DNA of 32,147 nt from Aeromonas taiwanensis (GCF_000820165.1 NZ_CDDD01000005.1:1-32147); one strand, 5' to 3'; shown: positions 1 to 9,716, counted from the first letter of the stretch. Translations and numbers: made by a program. Notes: generated from the letters alone by a model not told the origin.

Positions 1-7
1 CTGAGGT

Positions 8-45
8 GGCGTATAATACCTTCCTCACTGCGAAAGTCAAGCGCT
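8..45 (-). promoter_or_regulatory. Putative rRNA operon P2 promoter, reading out of the window to the left
   Basis: On the minus strand there is a -35 TTGACT (40-35), a 16-bp spacer and a -10 TATTAT (18-13), followed by ACGCCACC. This resembles E. coli rrn P2 promoters. It lies about 116 bp downstream of a P1-like promoter, close to the usual P1-P2 distance. The rRNA genes would be outside the window, so the assignment rests on promoter form and on btuB-murI-rrn gene order as in E. coli. Confidence 0.7.
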
Positions 46-124
46 TGTTTTCGCTTTTCTTTCGGCGCCGGCTTTACAAGTAAGCTGGCTCATCAGTTCG
101 GCGTGGACCGCCGTGCTGGTAGGG

Positions 125-160
125 GCGCATTATAGGGAGCCCCGCCGCGATGACAAGGCA
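125..160 (-). promoter_or_regulatory. Putative rRNA operon P1 promoter
   Basis: On the minus strand there is TTGTCA (156-151), a 16-bp spacer ending in GCTCCC, and TATAAT (134-129), followed directly by GCGCCCC. The -35 hexamer, spacer length, -10 hexamer and GC-rich discriminator match the E. coli rrnB P1 design (TTGTCA, 16 bp, TATAAT, GCGCCACC). An A-rich tract upstream of the -35 (about 160-190) could be an UP element. A GC-rich discriminator is typical of promoters repressed by ppGpp. Confidence 0.75.
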
Positions 161-190
161 TTTTTTGAAGAAAGTCACGGAAACTTCAAA

Positions 191-241
191 TTATCCAGTT
201 AGAAACAGCTTACCCAGTGTATATATACAATGTTATCCACA
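191..241. other. DnaA-box-like site and AT palindrome in the gene-free left end
   Basis: Positions 233-241 read TTATCCACA, a perfect consensus DnaA box. Positions 218-229 form the perfect palindrome TGTATATATACA, and 191-199 read TTATCCAGT, a weaker box. They lie between the leftward rrn-like promoters and the rightward RRM gene. One consensus box is common by chance in a genome, so a role in replication or DnaA control is only a possibility. I see no gene in 1-426. Confidence 0.35.
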
Positions 242-334
242 AGCTGATGATTTCAGCCCTGTTTTATTGGCATTTAATCGGATCTTCCTTGCCGAAGGGA
301 TGCCATACTGAAGCGGATAATATGCCTCAAGTGG

Positions 335-418
335 TCCATGGTAGCGTCTGGTCGTAAAGCTGGTTACCATGGAGGTGAATAGAGTGTTGCACCTTTTTTG
401 CTTTCATTTACAAAAGGT
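335..418 (+). promoter_or_regulatory. Structured 5' leader of the RRM gene
   Basis: Two inverted repeats precede the RRM gene. TCCATGGTA (335-343) pairs with TACCATGGA (365-373). ACCTTTT (391-397) pairs with AAAAGGT (412-418), which contains the only plausible ribosome binding site of the gene (AAGG at 414-417, nine bases before the ATG). The second hairpin would hide the ribosome site and is AU-rich, so it could melt with temperature. A likely -10 (TAATAT, 318-323) puts both hairpins in the transcript. Function is inferred. Confidence 0.4.
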
Positions 419-426
419 CTTTAAAG

Positions 427-921
427 ATGAATTTATCCAAGTTTCCCGTTTATGTGCAGGCCGCCGTTCTTGCTCTGGTACTGGCGCTGCTCGGCTATCT
501 GGTTGCCCAGGCACTGCAATTTTCTCTAAAAGCCGAAGTGATCTTTGCCGTGGGTCTGGCCATCGGCGGTTTCGTGGTACCGCTGTTCCTTAACCGCGCT
601 CCTGCTGCGACGCCAGAACAACAGGCGACCAGCCAGGAGACCTGCACCTTATATGTAGGCAATCTGCCTTATCGCGCCAACGAGATTGCCGTGCGCGAGC
701 TCTTTGCAGAACAGGGCCAGGTGATCTCCGTTCGCCTGATGAAGGACAAGGCCACCGGCAAGCGCAGGGGCTTCGGGTTTGTGGAGATGCCTGTCGCCGA
801 CGCGGCCAGGGCAATCACCGCTCTCAATGACAAGGAGTATCAGCAGCGCACCCTCAAGGTACGTGAGGCGAATGACAAGCGAGACAGGGACGAAAAGGAA
901 GGGAACGACGTCGACGCCTGA
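427..921 (+). CDS. Membrane-anchored RNA-recognition-motif (RRM) protein
   Basis: A 164-residue protein. Residues 8-30 and 37-56 are two hydrophobic segments that should cross the inner membrane as a hairpin. After a short linker, residues 73-148 form one RRM domain: RNP2 is LYVGNL (75-80) and RNP1 is KRRGFGFV (112-119), with both aromatic RNA-stacking positions kept. The tail (149-164) is highly charged. The family binds single-stranded RNA; bacterial RRM proteins are mostly single soluble domains, so the two membrane helices are notable. The gene is convergent with murI (4 bp between stops) and sits beside rRNA-type promoters. The start at 427 is the only in-frame ATG upstream of the first helix; an in-frame stop lies at 376-378. 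The RNA target is unknown. Confidence 0.88.
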   Translation: MNLSKFPVYVQAAVLALVLALLGYLVAQALQFSLKAEVIFAVGLAIGGFVVPLFLNRAPAATPEQQATSQETCTLYVGNLPYRANEIAVRELFAEQGQVISVRLMKDKATGKRRGFGFVEMPVADAARAITALNDKEYQQRTLKVREANDKRDRDEKEGNDVDA

Positions 922-925
922 GCGT

Positions 926-1714
926 TCAATCCGACACTTCTTCCAGTGATGACAGCCCCCATGCCTGCAAGGGGGCTGTCAGTTTCTGGGTCTGGGCATC
1001 CAGCCGACTGCAGTACGCCCGCCCTACCCCTTCCCCCTCGTGAGAGGATGGAAACGCCGCCAGCAGATGGGCCACCCGCCGTGCGACGGCACACCCCGAG
1101 TCGACCAGCTCACACTCCGGCATCAGTTGCCGGATCTCTTCGTTCAGCAACGGGAAGTGGGTGCATCCCAGCACCAGGGTATCCGGCCTGATTTCCCCTT
1201 CCATCCAGTCCGCCAACACCTCTCTCAGCAGAGCCATATTGACCGGCAGCCCCGCCAGCTTGCGCTCTGCCTCGATCACCAGCTCGGTGGCACCCTTGAG
1301 CAGCACCCGCTTGCCCGGCGCAAACTGGGCGATGAGTTCGTGGGTATATTCACGGCTGACGGTACCCGGAGTCGCCAGCAGGCCGATGCAGCCATTGCGG
1401 GTCAGGGCGGCGGCGGGTTTAATGGCGGGCACTACCCCCACCACAGGGATGTTCAACTCGGTGCGCAGGGATGGCAAGGCGATGGTGCTGGCGGTGTTGC
1501 AGGCGATCACCACCAGATCGATGGCATGTTCGGCCACCATGCGGCTGACCAGGCGGGTACACACGGTGATCAGTTCCGACTCGCTCAGCTCGCCGTAAGG
1601 GAAGTGGGCATTGTCGAAGCAGTAGAAATAGTTGTGTGCCGGCAGGGCGCGACGGATCTCCCCATAGACGGTCAAGCCGCCCATACCGGAGTCGAACACG
1701 AGAATATTGGCCAC
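926..1714 (-). CDS. murI: Glutamate racemase
   Basis: A 262-residue cytoplasmic enzyme that interconverts L- and D-glutamate, supplying D-Glu for peptidoglycan. Both catalytic cysteines are visible: C72 in ACNTAS and C184 in GCTHFPLL. The N-terminal substrate loop FDSGMGGL includes D8 and S9. Length is normal for the family. The gene follows btuB on the same strand, as in E. coli (btuB-murI-rrnB). A terminator hairpin lies between btuB and murI, so murI probably also has its own promoter within 1715-1770. The ATG at 1714 begins the conserved beta strand (ANILVFDSG). Confidence 0.95.
   Translation of the reverse strand: MANILVFDSGMGGLTVYGEIRRALPAHNYFYCFDNAHFPYGELSESELITVCTRLVSRMVAEHAIDLVVIACNTASTIALPSLRTELNIPVVGVVPAIKPAAALTRNGCIGLLATPGTVSREYTHELIAQFAPGKRVLLKGATELVIEAERKLAGLPVNMALLREVLADWMEGEIRPDTLVLGCTHFPLLNEEIRQLMPECELVDSGCAVARRVAHLLAAFPSSHEGEGVGRAYCSRLDAQTQKLTAPLQAWGLSSLEEVSD
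951..980 (+). terminator. Hairpin inside the 3' end of murI, possible RRM-gene terminator
   Basis: GACAGCCCCC (951-960) and GGGGGCTGTC (971-980) form a perfect 10-bp stem with a 10-nt loop, about 30 bp after the RRM stop. It lies within the last codons of the convergent murI gene. Only a short T stretch follows on the plus strand and none on the minus strand, so strong intrinsic termination is uncertain. Confidence 0.4.
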
Positions 1715-1768
1715 CTGAACTCCCCCTTGGATGCGAGGCGGCGATCATACTCCCCCCTGCCGCCAATA

Positions 1769-1795
1769 GAAAAGGCCCCGCACATGGCGGGGCCT
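1769..1795 (-). terminator. Intrinsic terminator after btuB
   Basis: AGGCCCCGC (1773-1781) pairs with GCGGGGCCT (1787-1795) around a 5-nt loop. On the minus strand the stem is followed by TTTT (1772-1769). A CGCTTTTTC stretch on the plus side makes it possibly bidirectional. Confidence 0.8.
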
Positions 1796-1828
1796 CGCTT
1801 TTTCCTCTCTATATAAGCAGAGGCGGGA

Positions 1829-3667
1829 TCAGAGACGGTAATCGGCGGTCAGCTTGAACTCTGTCCCTGCCGACGCATAGCCATAGGCAGGCACATAGTC
1901 GCGGTCGAACAGGTTGTCGATGCGTCCCCCCAGGGTCAGCTGTGGCAGCACTTCGTAGCTGGCCCCCAGATTGACCAGGGTGTAGGAGCCCAGCACCACT
2001 CGCTCAGCCGGGAAGCTGCTGAAGTTCTTGTCATCCCGTTTGCCCACGTAGAGCAACTCGGTAGACAGATCGACCGGGCCCAGCTGCGCCTGGGTCAACC
2101 AGCTCGCCTTCTGCTTGGCACGGCGCAGCAACTGCTGGTCCCCCTCGTTCTTGTCTTCGGTCTTGGTGTAATCGAAGCTCAGATCGTGATGAAGCGGGCC
2201 GGTTTCCAGCCCAAGGGCCACTTCCACACCCCGGATCTCGGCATCCGTGTTACCCGGCTTGCAGGTGGAGAATGCGCTCTGGCAGGAGATCAGGTTCTCG
2301 ATCTCGTTGTGATAGAGGTTCACTGACCAGTCCCAGGCGGTGTAACGGCCAGAGAAGTCCAGCTCCAGATTCTTGCTCTCTTCCGGCTTCAGATCCGGGT
2401 TTTCATAACCTGGGTAATAGAGGTCGAGGAAGGTTGGTGCCTTGAAGGCCGTACCATAACTCAACCGGATGTTGTGGTTCTCATTGATGTCCAGCCCGGC
2501 CGCCGCAGACCAGGTATTGTTGCGGCCATATTGATCGTTGTCATCGGTACGACCGGACAACTCACCCAGCAGCGCCTGCCAGCGGTAGCTCGCCACGGCG
2601 AACAGGCCCGTGTTGTCGCGATCCGGCGCATTGAACGACTGACCATAACTGCGGGAATCGGACTTCATCTGTTCCTGCTGCCAGTCGGCACCACCGGTCA
2701 GGGACAAGCCTTCCACACCGTTCCAGTTGTTGATCCAGGAGAAACGGGTCAGACCGGTGTGGATGGGCTCGGCACTGGACTCCCCATTGCTCTCCCACCA
2801 GCTCTTCAGCTTGTTCTCGCCATAGCTGGCTTCCAGCCGGCTGCTCAGGGCGCCGCTCTGGTACTTGAGGCCACCGTCGTACTGGAAGGCCTGCACCCGG
2901 CTCTGATCCGCCGACATATAGGGGTCGTCCATCTCGGTCTGGTTGTCATAGCCCTGGGCGTTGAAATCGGCGCTCCAGGCGTCGTTGAACGCGTGGTTCA
3001 GTCCGAACTGGCCGTTCAGGCTGTCAAAACCGTCCCTATCCGGCTGCTGGGCACCGGCGACCACATCGAAGCCATCGGTGCGCTCATAGCCCACCAGCAG
3101 GTTCATGTCGGTCTGCTCGCCCAAGGCCTGCACTGTACGCACCTGCCCCTGGCCGTAGCCATGGCTGCCCACGCCGCCCTTCAGGTGGGTTTCGCTGCCG
3201 TTCTTGGCCGAGGTCTTGGAGATGAGGTTGATGACGCCACCGATGGCATTGGCACCATAGACGGCGGCGCGGGGACCGCGGATGTATTCGATGCGCTCGA
3301 TATTGTCGAGGGGGATCTGGCTCAGATCCGGTGTGCCGGCCACCATGGCGGCAACGGGACGACCATTCATCAGCACCAGGGAGTGGTTGGAGTTGGTGCC
3401 ACGGATAAACAGACTGCTGACATGACCGCGACCACCCAGTGTCGTGATCTGTACCCCTGGCAGGGTCTTCAACAGATCCGGCAGGCTCTGCACCTGGCGA
3501 GCCTCGATCTCGGCGCGCTCTATCACCATGATGGGGGCGAGCACGGTGCTGGCAGGTTGTTCCACCCGGTTGGCGGTCACGACCATGGTGGGGTTGACGG
3601 GGATGGTCATCTGTTGGGCAAAAGCCGCCGTTGGCAACAGGGCAGCCGCCAATAATGTCTTGGACAT
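1829..3667 (-). CDS. btuB: TonB-dependent vitamin B12 outer-membrane receptor
   Basis: A 612-residue protein, close to E. coli BtuB (614). A signal peptide with cleavage after AFA (residue 17) is followed by a TonB box near residues 26-32 (TMVVTA), a plug domain (about 35-150, including RGTNSNHSLVLMNG and YGANAIGGVINLIS) and a beta-barrel. The protein ends in YRL rather than the usual terminal aromatic residue. It imports cobalamin across the outer membrane using TonB-ExbB-ExbD energy. The ribosome site AAGGAT precedes the ATG at 3667. A cobalamin riboswitch upstream supports the assignment and predicts repression by adenosylcobalamin. Confidence 0.95.
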   Translation of the reverse strand: MSKTLLAAALLPTAAFAQQMTIPVNPTMVVTANRVEQPASTVLAPIMVIERAEIEARQVQSLPDLLKTLPGVQITTLGGRGHVSSLFIRGTNSNHSLVLMNGRPVAAMVAGTPDLSQIPLDNIERIEYIRGPRAAVYGANAIGGVINLISKTSAKNGSETHLKGGVGSHGYGQGQVRTVQALGEQTDMNLLVGYERTDGFDVVAGAQQPDRDGFDSLNGQFGLNHAFNDAWSADFNAQGYDNQTEMDDPYMSADQSRVQAFQYDGGLKYQSGALSSRLEASYGENKLKSWWESNGESSAEPIHTGLTRFSWINNWNGVEGLSLTGGADWQQEQMKSDSRSYGQSFNAPDRDNTGLFAVASYRWQALLGELSGRTDDNDQYGRNNTWSAAAGLDINENHNIRLSYGTAFKAPTFLDLYYPGYENPDLKPEESKNLELDFSGRYTAWDWSVNLYHNEIENLISCQSAFSTCKPGNTDAEIRGVEVALGLETGPLHHDLSFDYTKTEDKNEGDQQLLRRAKQKASWLTQAQLGPVDLSTELLYVGKRDDKNFSSFPAERVVLGSYTLVNLGASYEVLPQLTLGGRIDNLFDRDYVPAYGYASAGTEFKLTADYRL

Positions 3668-3734
3668 GAGAGATCCTTAAGTTCGCGTAAGCATCTACTT
3701 CGTGGCCGGTTTCTCTCGGCCCGAAATACGAACT

Positions 3735-3884
3735 TTGGCAGGTCTTCGGGCTTGGGGGCGGATGACCTACGGCGACGGCTTCCCACCCAATGGCAGTGCC
3801 CTGATGTCGCTTCGTTCCCCCTTACCGCTGCGCGCCAGCTCCGGATTTTCACCGGATTCCCTTTTAAGCATGATGCGCCAAAGC
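3735..3884 (-). promoter_or_regulatory. Cobalamin (B12) riboswitch controlling btuB
   Basis: The minus strand carries the conserved core in the right order: GGGAATCCGGTGAAAATCC, GGAGCTGGCGCGCAGCGG, a central GGGAAG region with GCACTGCC, and the B12-box-like end AGACCTGCCA near 3737. The element ends about 70 nt before the btuB ATG. A further GGCC/GGCC hairpin at 3704-3721 lies between the aptamer and the ribosome site and may be part of the expression platform. A minus-strand TATAAT (3896-3891) would start the transcript just upstream of the aptamer. Confidence 0.9.
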
Positions 3885-3890
3885 GGGGGG

Positions 3891-3918
3891 ATTATAGGCA
3901 GAGCCGGATTGGATGTAT
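3891..3918 (-). promoter_or_regulatory. Candidate btuB promoter
   Basis: A perfect TATAAT -10 (3896-3891) on the minus strand lies 17 bp after a weak TATACA -35. Transcription would begin around 3884, right at the start of the riboswitch. Confidence 0.5.
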
Positions 3919-4072
3919 AGCCATCTGGATTGCCGGCATCGTTTTTTCCCGATTGAGGGTGCCGAGTGGCACAACCGCCATCCCCCTCCTCCGTCGTGGC
4001 ACCCACCGATGACCATCAGGAAGGGCTGACACAAGAAATGTTGAGCCAGATCCCACGGCTTTTTGGTAACAT

Positions 4073-4088
4073 GCGGCAAACGTTTGAC
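4073..4088 (+). promoter_or_regulatory. Candidate PurR operator before purE
   Basis: GCGGCAAACGTTTGAC is centred on AACGTT and resembles the PurR consensus ACGCAAACGTTTTCGT. It lies 17 bp upstream of the purE start, where E. coli purEK also has a PurR site. A possible -10 (TAACAT, 4067-4072) overlaps its left edge, which would suit repression. Confidence 0.6.
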
Positions 4089-4104
4089 ATCCGAGGAAGC
4101 CGTA

Positions 4105-4614
4105 ATGACGACCCCCCCTATGATCGGCCTGGTAATGGGCTCCGACTCTGACTGGCCCGTGATGCAGGCCGCCGCCCGCATCCTCAAGGAGCACGGTGTG
4201 CCCTATGAAGCGCGCGTCGTATCCGCCCATCGCACCCCGGATCTCCTGTTTGAATATGCCGCCAGCGCCCGTGAGCGCGGCCTGCGCGCCATCATCGCCG
4301 GCGCCGGCGGTGCCGCCCACCTGCCGGGCATGCTGGCCGCCAAGACCACCATTCCGGTGCTGGGCGTGCCCATCCCGACCCGCCAGCTCAAGGGGATGGA
4401 CTCCCTGCTCTCCATCGTGCAGATGCCCAAGGGCGTACCGGTCGCCACCTTCGCCATCGGCGAGGCGGGTGCCGCCAACGCCGGCCTGTTCGCGGTCTCC
4501 CTGCTCTCCGTCGCCCAGGACGGTGACGCCCCCCGCTACCACCAGCAGCTCGACGGCTTCCGCGCCAAGGAGCGCGACCGGGTGCTGGCCCTGGAGCTGG
4601 AGGACCCGGCATGA
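4105..4614 (+). CDS. purE: N5-carboxyaminoimidazole ribonucleotide mutase
   Basis: A 169-residue class I PurE, which moves the carboxyl group of N5-CAIR to give CAIR in purine synthesis. Motifs are GSDSDW near the N-terminus, SAHRTPD, and [11 protein letters not shown]. The start at 4105 has the ribosome site GAGGAAG (4093-4099); an earlier in-frame ATG at 4063 would add 14 residues with no family support. The stop overlaps the purK start (ATGA), so the two are translationally coupled as purEK. A PurR-like box lies just upstream. Confidence 0.96.
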   Translation: MTTPPMIGLVMGSDSDWPVMQAAARILKEHGVPYEARVVSAHRTPDLLFEYAASARERGLRAIIAGAGGAAHLPGMLAAKTTIPVLGVPIPTRQLKGMDSLLSIVQMPKGVPVATFAIGEAGAANAGLFAVSLLSVAQDGDAPRYHQQLDGFRAKERDRVLALELEDPA

Positions 4615-5735
4615 TACTGCCCCCCGCCACCCTCGGCATGCTCGGCGGCGGCCAGCTCGGCCGCTACTTCGTGATGTCCGCCCACCGCCTCGGCTATCAG
4701 GTCATCGTGCTGGATCCGGATCCCGCCAGCATCGCCGGTGCCGCCGCCGATGGCCAGATCGTGGCCGCCTATGACGACGCCGAGGCCCTGGCCGAACTGG
4801 CCCGTCGCTGCGACGCCATCACCTGCGAATTCGAGAACGTGCCGGCGGCCTCCCTGGCCCTCCTGGAGCAGCACAAGCCGGTGCGCCCGGCCGCGAGCGC
4901 GGTGCGCGTCTGCCAGGATCGCCGGGAAGAGAAGGCCTTCCTGACCCGCGCCGGCGTACCCGTCGCGCCGAACCTGACCCTGCTGCCCCACGAGCCGCTG
5001 CCGGCCCTGTCGGACGACCTCTTCCCCGCCATCCTCAAGACCGCCCGCGAGGGGTACGACGGCAAGGGGCAGTGGACCATCCACCAGGCCAGCGAACTGC
5101 CGGCAGCCCTGGCCGCCAGCGGCGTGCCCTGCGTGCTGGAGAAGCGCCTGCCGCTGGAAGGGGAGTTTGCCCTGACCCTGGCGCGCAGCCCGAGCGGTGC
5201 CATCAGCGCTCTACCCCTGGTGCAGAACTGGCACAGCGGCGGCATCCTGGATCAGACCCGCTCCCCGGCCAACGTGCCCGCCCTGGAGGCCGAGGCCCAA
5301 CGCATCGCCGAGCACATCATCGCCGCCCTCGACTACGTGGGCGTGCTGACGGTGGAGTTCTTCCTGGTCGGCGGCCAACTGCTGGTCAACGAGATGGCGC
5401 CGCGCCCCCACAATTCGGGTCATCCCAGCATCGACAACGCCGGCTGCAGCCAGTTCGAGCTGCAGGTGCGCGCTCTGTGCGATCTGCCGCTGCCGGCGCA
5501 GGCTGACGTTCAGCCCGCCATCCTGCTGAACCTGCTCGGGGATCTGTGGCAAGACGGCACGCCGGACTGGGCCGGCGCCCTGGCCCTGCCCGGGGTGCAC
5601 CTGCACCTCTACGGCAAGGGCGAGGCCCGCCCCGGCCGCAAGATGGGCCACGTCACCGTCACCGGCCGCGACTGGCCGACGGTCGAGGCCACCGCGCACC
5701 AGCTGCGTGCCCTGCTGGGCCTGCCGCCGCGCTAA
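4611..5735 (+). CDS. purK: N5-carboxyaminoimidazole ribonucleotide synthase
   Basis: A 374-residue ATP-grasp enzyme that makes N5-CAIR from AIR, bicarbonate and ATP, the substrate for PurE. Visible features are the N-terminal [11 protein letters not shown] loop, [13 protein letters not shown] in the ATP-binding region, and [12 protein letters not shown] near the metal/ATP site. The gene begins inside the purE stop codon (ATGA overlap) and is followed by a strong terminator, closing a two-gene operon. This stretch looks more GC-rich than average, with many GCC/CTG codons, but the family fit is normal. Confidence 0.96.
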   Translation: MILPPATLGMLGGGQLGRYFVMSAHRLGYQVIVLDPDPASIAGAAADGQIVAAYDDAEALAELARRCDAITCEFENVPAASLALLEQHKPVRPAASAVRVCQDRREEKAFLTRAGVPVAPNLTLLPHEPLPALSDDLFPAILKTAREGYDGKGQWTIHQASELPAALAASGVPCVLEKRLPLEGEFALTLARSPSGAISALPLVQNWHSGGILDQTRSPANVPALEAEAQRIAEHIIAALDYVGVLTVEFFLVGGQLLVNEMAPRPHNSGHPSIDNAGCSQFELQVRALCDLPLPAQADVQPAILLNLLGDLWQDGTPDWAGALALPGVHLHLYGKGEARPGRKMGHVTVTGRDWPTVEATAHQLRALLGLPPR

Positions 5736-5752
5736 GCGCCGCCGTCCCAACG

Positions 5753-5786
5753 AAAAGACCCGGGCCAAGGCACGGGTCTTTTTTAT
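5753..5786. terminator. Bidirectional terminator between purK and yhjX
   Basis: AAAAGACCCG (5753-5762) pairs with CGGGTCTTTT (5773-5782) around a 10-nt loop, with T stretches on both strands. It can end purEK from the left and yhjX from the right. Confidence 0.88.
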
Positions 5787-5808
5787 GGTGCAGCCTTCAA
5801 GCGAAGAG

Positions 5809-7005
5809 TCAGGCCCGTTCGGCAGAGACCGCGACAGGAGCCGGCAGGCGGATGGTGAGGGAGAGCACCAGGGCCACCACCAGCAACACCAGAATGAGGT
5901 TGAATGTCGCCATGAAGCCGCCGAACAGGGAGGCGACGATGGAGCCGATGATGCTGCCCAGGCCAAATCCCAGATAGATGACGCCGTAGTTCTTGGTCAG
6001 GTTGTTGAGACCGAAGAAGTCGCTCACCAGCGAGGGGTAGACGGTGATGGTACCGCCGAAGCTGAACGCCACACAGGCCACTGCCACGAAGAACAGGTTG
6101 GCGTTGAGCGGCACGAACAGCAGCAATCCCATACCACAGAGCGTAATCAGCTGGGCGATGGTGATGACCCGGATGCGGGACATCTTGTCGGAGAGGATAC
6201 CCAGCACCAGCCGGCCACCCAGGTTCGCCATGGCGATGATGGCGACGGCGTTGGCGGCGACCACGGCCGGCAGGCCCACCATCTTCTCGCCGATGTCCTT
6301 GGCCACCCCGATGACGTAGAGACCGCTCATGCAGGCGGTGAGGAACATCAGCGCCAGCATCCAGTACTGGGGCTTGCGCATCGCCTCGGCCAGGGTGAAG
6401 TCACGGCTTTCGCTCTGCTGCACGGAGGCGGCCTGCCTAGGCGCATCCTTCATCAGCATGCCGCCCACCAGCACCATGGACATGGCGATCAGCCCCCACA
6501 GCTGGAAGGTGGTCTCAAGGCCGTTGCTGGAGAGCAGCAGCAGGTTGATGTACTTGAAGCCCAGGCTGCCGAGGCCGTAGGCGCCGATGGAGCAGGCGGA
6601 GATGAGCCCCTTGCGCTCCGGGAACCACTTCACGCAGTTGGAGAGGGTCATCAGGTAGCCGGTACCGTCGGCAAAGCCCACCAGGATGCCGGCGCAGAGG
6701 TAGAGCATGGCCAGGTTGCTGGCGTGGGCGGTGAGGAAGAAGCCGATGCCGAGCAGCACGCCGGCCCCCAGGGTGACGTTGCGCACCCCGAACCGATCCT
6801 GCAGCTTGCCCGCCAGGGAGGAGGCGACCGCAAGCGACAGGCTGAGAAGGCCGAAGGCGAAGGCGACCTGGCTGACCGGCTCGTCCAGCTTGTCGGAGAG
6901 CTGGGCGTTGAACAGGCTCCAGGTGTAAACGGATCCCAGCGCGAACTGGGTGATGATGGTACCGATCAAGGTCAGGTACCGGGTGCGGTTCATCTCTCTG
7001 GTCAT
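5809..7005 (-). CDS. yhjX: YhjX-type MFS transporter (OFA family), YpdB target
   Basis: A 398-residue inner-membrane protein of the oxalate/formate antiporter branch of the major facilitator superfamily, with about 12 hydrophobic segments. It closely resembles E. coli YhjX: LTLIGTIITQFALGSVYTWS at the N-terminus, SNCVKWFPERKGLISA in the middle, then MLALMFLTACMSGLYVIGVA and VSDFFGLNNLTKNYGVIYLG. In E. coli yhjX is the main target of the pyruvate-responsive YpdA/YpdB system. Here it lies directly downstream of ypdB, with YpdB-like half sites between them, which supports a role in pyruvate or related carboxylate transport. The substrate is not proven from sequence. Confidence 0.92.
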   Translation of the reverse strand: MTREMNRTRYLTLIGTIITQFALGSVYTWSLFNAQLSDKLDEPVSQVAFAFGLLSLSLAVASSLAGKLQDRFGVRNVTLGAGVLLGIGFFLTAHASNLAMLYLCAGILVGFADGTGYLMTLSNCVKWFPERKGLISACSIGAYGLGSLGFKYINLLLLSSNGLETTFQLWGLIAMSMVLVGGMLMKDAPRQAASVQQSESRDFTLAEAMRKPQYWMLALMFLTACMSGLYVIGVAKDIGEKMVGLPAVVAANAVAIIAMANLGGRLVLGILSDKMSRIRVITIAQLITLCGMGLLLFVPLNANLFFVAVACVAFSFGGTITVYPSLVSDFFGLNNLTKNYGVIYLGFGLGSIIGSIVASLFGGFMATFNLILVLLVVALVLSLTIRLPAPVAVSAERA

Positions 7006-7043
7006 GATGCGTCTCGGAAAGTGGACTTCAGGAAGTTGAGGCC

Positions 7044-7113
7044 ACTATAGGCAAGACGCCCCTCCCGCCGACCGATTACGGCATGAAATGCAGATCGGCG
7101 GGAATGAATGACA
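7044..7113 (-). promoter_or_regulatory. yhjX control region with two YpdB-type half sites
   Basis: On the minus strand TGTCATTCAT (7113-7104) and TGCATTTCAT (7092-7083) are direct repeats separated by exactly 11 bp. E. coli YpdB binds two GGCATTTCAT repeats separated by 11 bp upstream of yhjX. A candidate -10 TATAGT lies at 7049-7044 with no good -35, as expected for an activator-dependent promoter. The distal box starts just after the ypdB stop codon. An 8-bp inverted repeat (7064-7071 with 7095-7102) overlaps the region. Confidence 0.7.
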
Positions 7114-7114
7114 A

Positions 7115-7846
7115 TCAGAGCCGCATCAGCTGACGGAACGCCTTGATGTTGCTGCGACTGACCGGCACCTCGAACGGCAGATCATGGAGCCGGATGAGAT
7201 AGGTACTGTTGAACCAGGGCACTATCTCGCGGATCTTGTTGATATTGACGCAGTAGGAGCGATGACAGCGGAAAAAGCCCTCCGCCGGCAGCCGGCTGAC
7301 GAACTCGCTGAGGGTCATGGTCATCACATAGCGATCCGTGCGGGTGTAGACATGGGTCAGCTTCTCGTCGGCTTCCGCGTAGTAAATCTGTTCGCAGGGG
7401 GTGACGATGATGCGCTCCCCCTTCACCAGATTGACGGTGCGATTGTGTGGCGTGCCCGGCTCGCTCCCCTGCCCCGTCTGCGGCTTGCCCGCCAGTTCGA
7501 GCTTTTGCAGCAGGCTGATGAGGCGCGGCTCGTTGTAGGGTTTGAGGATGTAGTCGAATGCCTCCAGCTCGAACGCCTCCACCGCAAACTCCTTGTAGGC
7601 GGTGACGAAGACGATGTGGGGCGGGTGGCTGGACTTGTGCAGATTCTTGGCCAGCAGCAGGCCGTCGATGGCGGGGATCTGGATATCCAGAAACACCACG
7701 TCCACCTCGTGATCCTGCAGGTACTTGAACGCCTCCAGCCCGTCCTCGAAGCTCGCCACTATCTCTATGGTGCTGTGCTGCCCCACCAGAAAGGCCAGCT
7801 CCTCGCGGGCGAGGTATTCATCTTCCACTATGATGGCTTTCAGCAT
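7115..7846 (-). CDS. ypdB: LytTR-family response regulator YpdB
   Basis: A 243-residue cytoplasmic regulator. The receiver domain (1-120) has the acidic pocket VEDE (7-10), the phospho-acceptor D54 in FLDIQIP and LKPY for the conserved lysine. A LytTR DNA-binding domain follows (about 140-243), with YYAEADEK and FFRCHRSYCVNINKI. Similarity to E. coli YpdB runs throughout. Regulators of this type bind direct repeats and activate transport genes. The gene follows ypdA with a 46-bp gap, and a GAGAGGGAC ribosome site precedes the ATG. The predicted target, yhjX, is next downstream. Confidence 0.94.
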   Translation of the reverse strand: MLKAIIVEDEYLAREELAFLVGQHSTIEIVASFEDGLEAFKYLQDHEVDVVFLDIQIPAIDGLLLAKNLHKSSHPPHIVFVTAYKEFAVEAFELEAFDYILKPYNEPRLISLLQKLELAGKPQTGQGSEPGTPHNRTVNLVKGERIIVTPCEQIYYAEADEKLTHVYTRTDRYVMTMTLSEFVSRLPAEGFFRCHRSYCVNINKIREIVPWFNSTYLIRLHDLPFEVPVSRSNIKAFRQLMRL

Positions 7847-7892
7847 GGCTGTCCCTCTCGCGTCATGGCGTTCTTCTCAATATTGATGGCAA

Positions 7893-9566
<1,674 letters not shown>

Positions 9567-9671
9567 GCATACCTCCGGGGCGCGACGAACGGGGGCCCAC
9601 TATAGGGATTGTGAGCCCGGCCGCCGCTGACCGGGATCAAGGAGAGAGGGCGAGTCACGGCGCCAGAAACG

Positions 9672-9698
9672 AAAAAGCCCCGCGCCAGTGCGCGGGGC
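9672..9698 (-). terminator. Intrinsic terminator after leuE
   Basis: GCCCCGCGC (9677-9685) pairs with GCGCGGGGC (9690-9698); on the minus strand TTTTT follows (9676-9672). It lies 19 bp beyond the leuE stop. Confidence 0.85.
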
Positions 9699-9716
9699 CT
9701 GGCAGAACAACCGTCC

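Noticed and set aside
218..229. LexA (SOS) box
   Set aside because: TGTATATATACA lacks the CTGT-N8-ACAG spacing; the half sites are only six bases apart.
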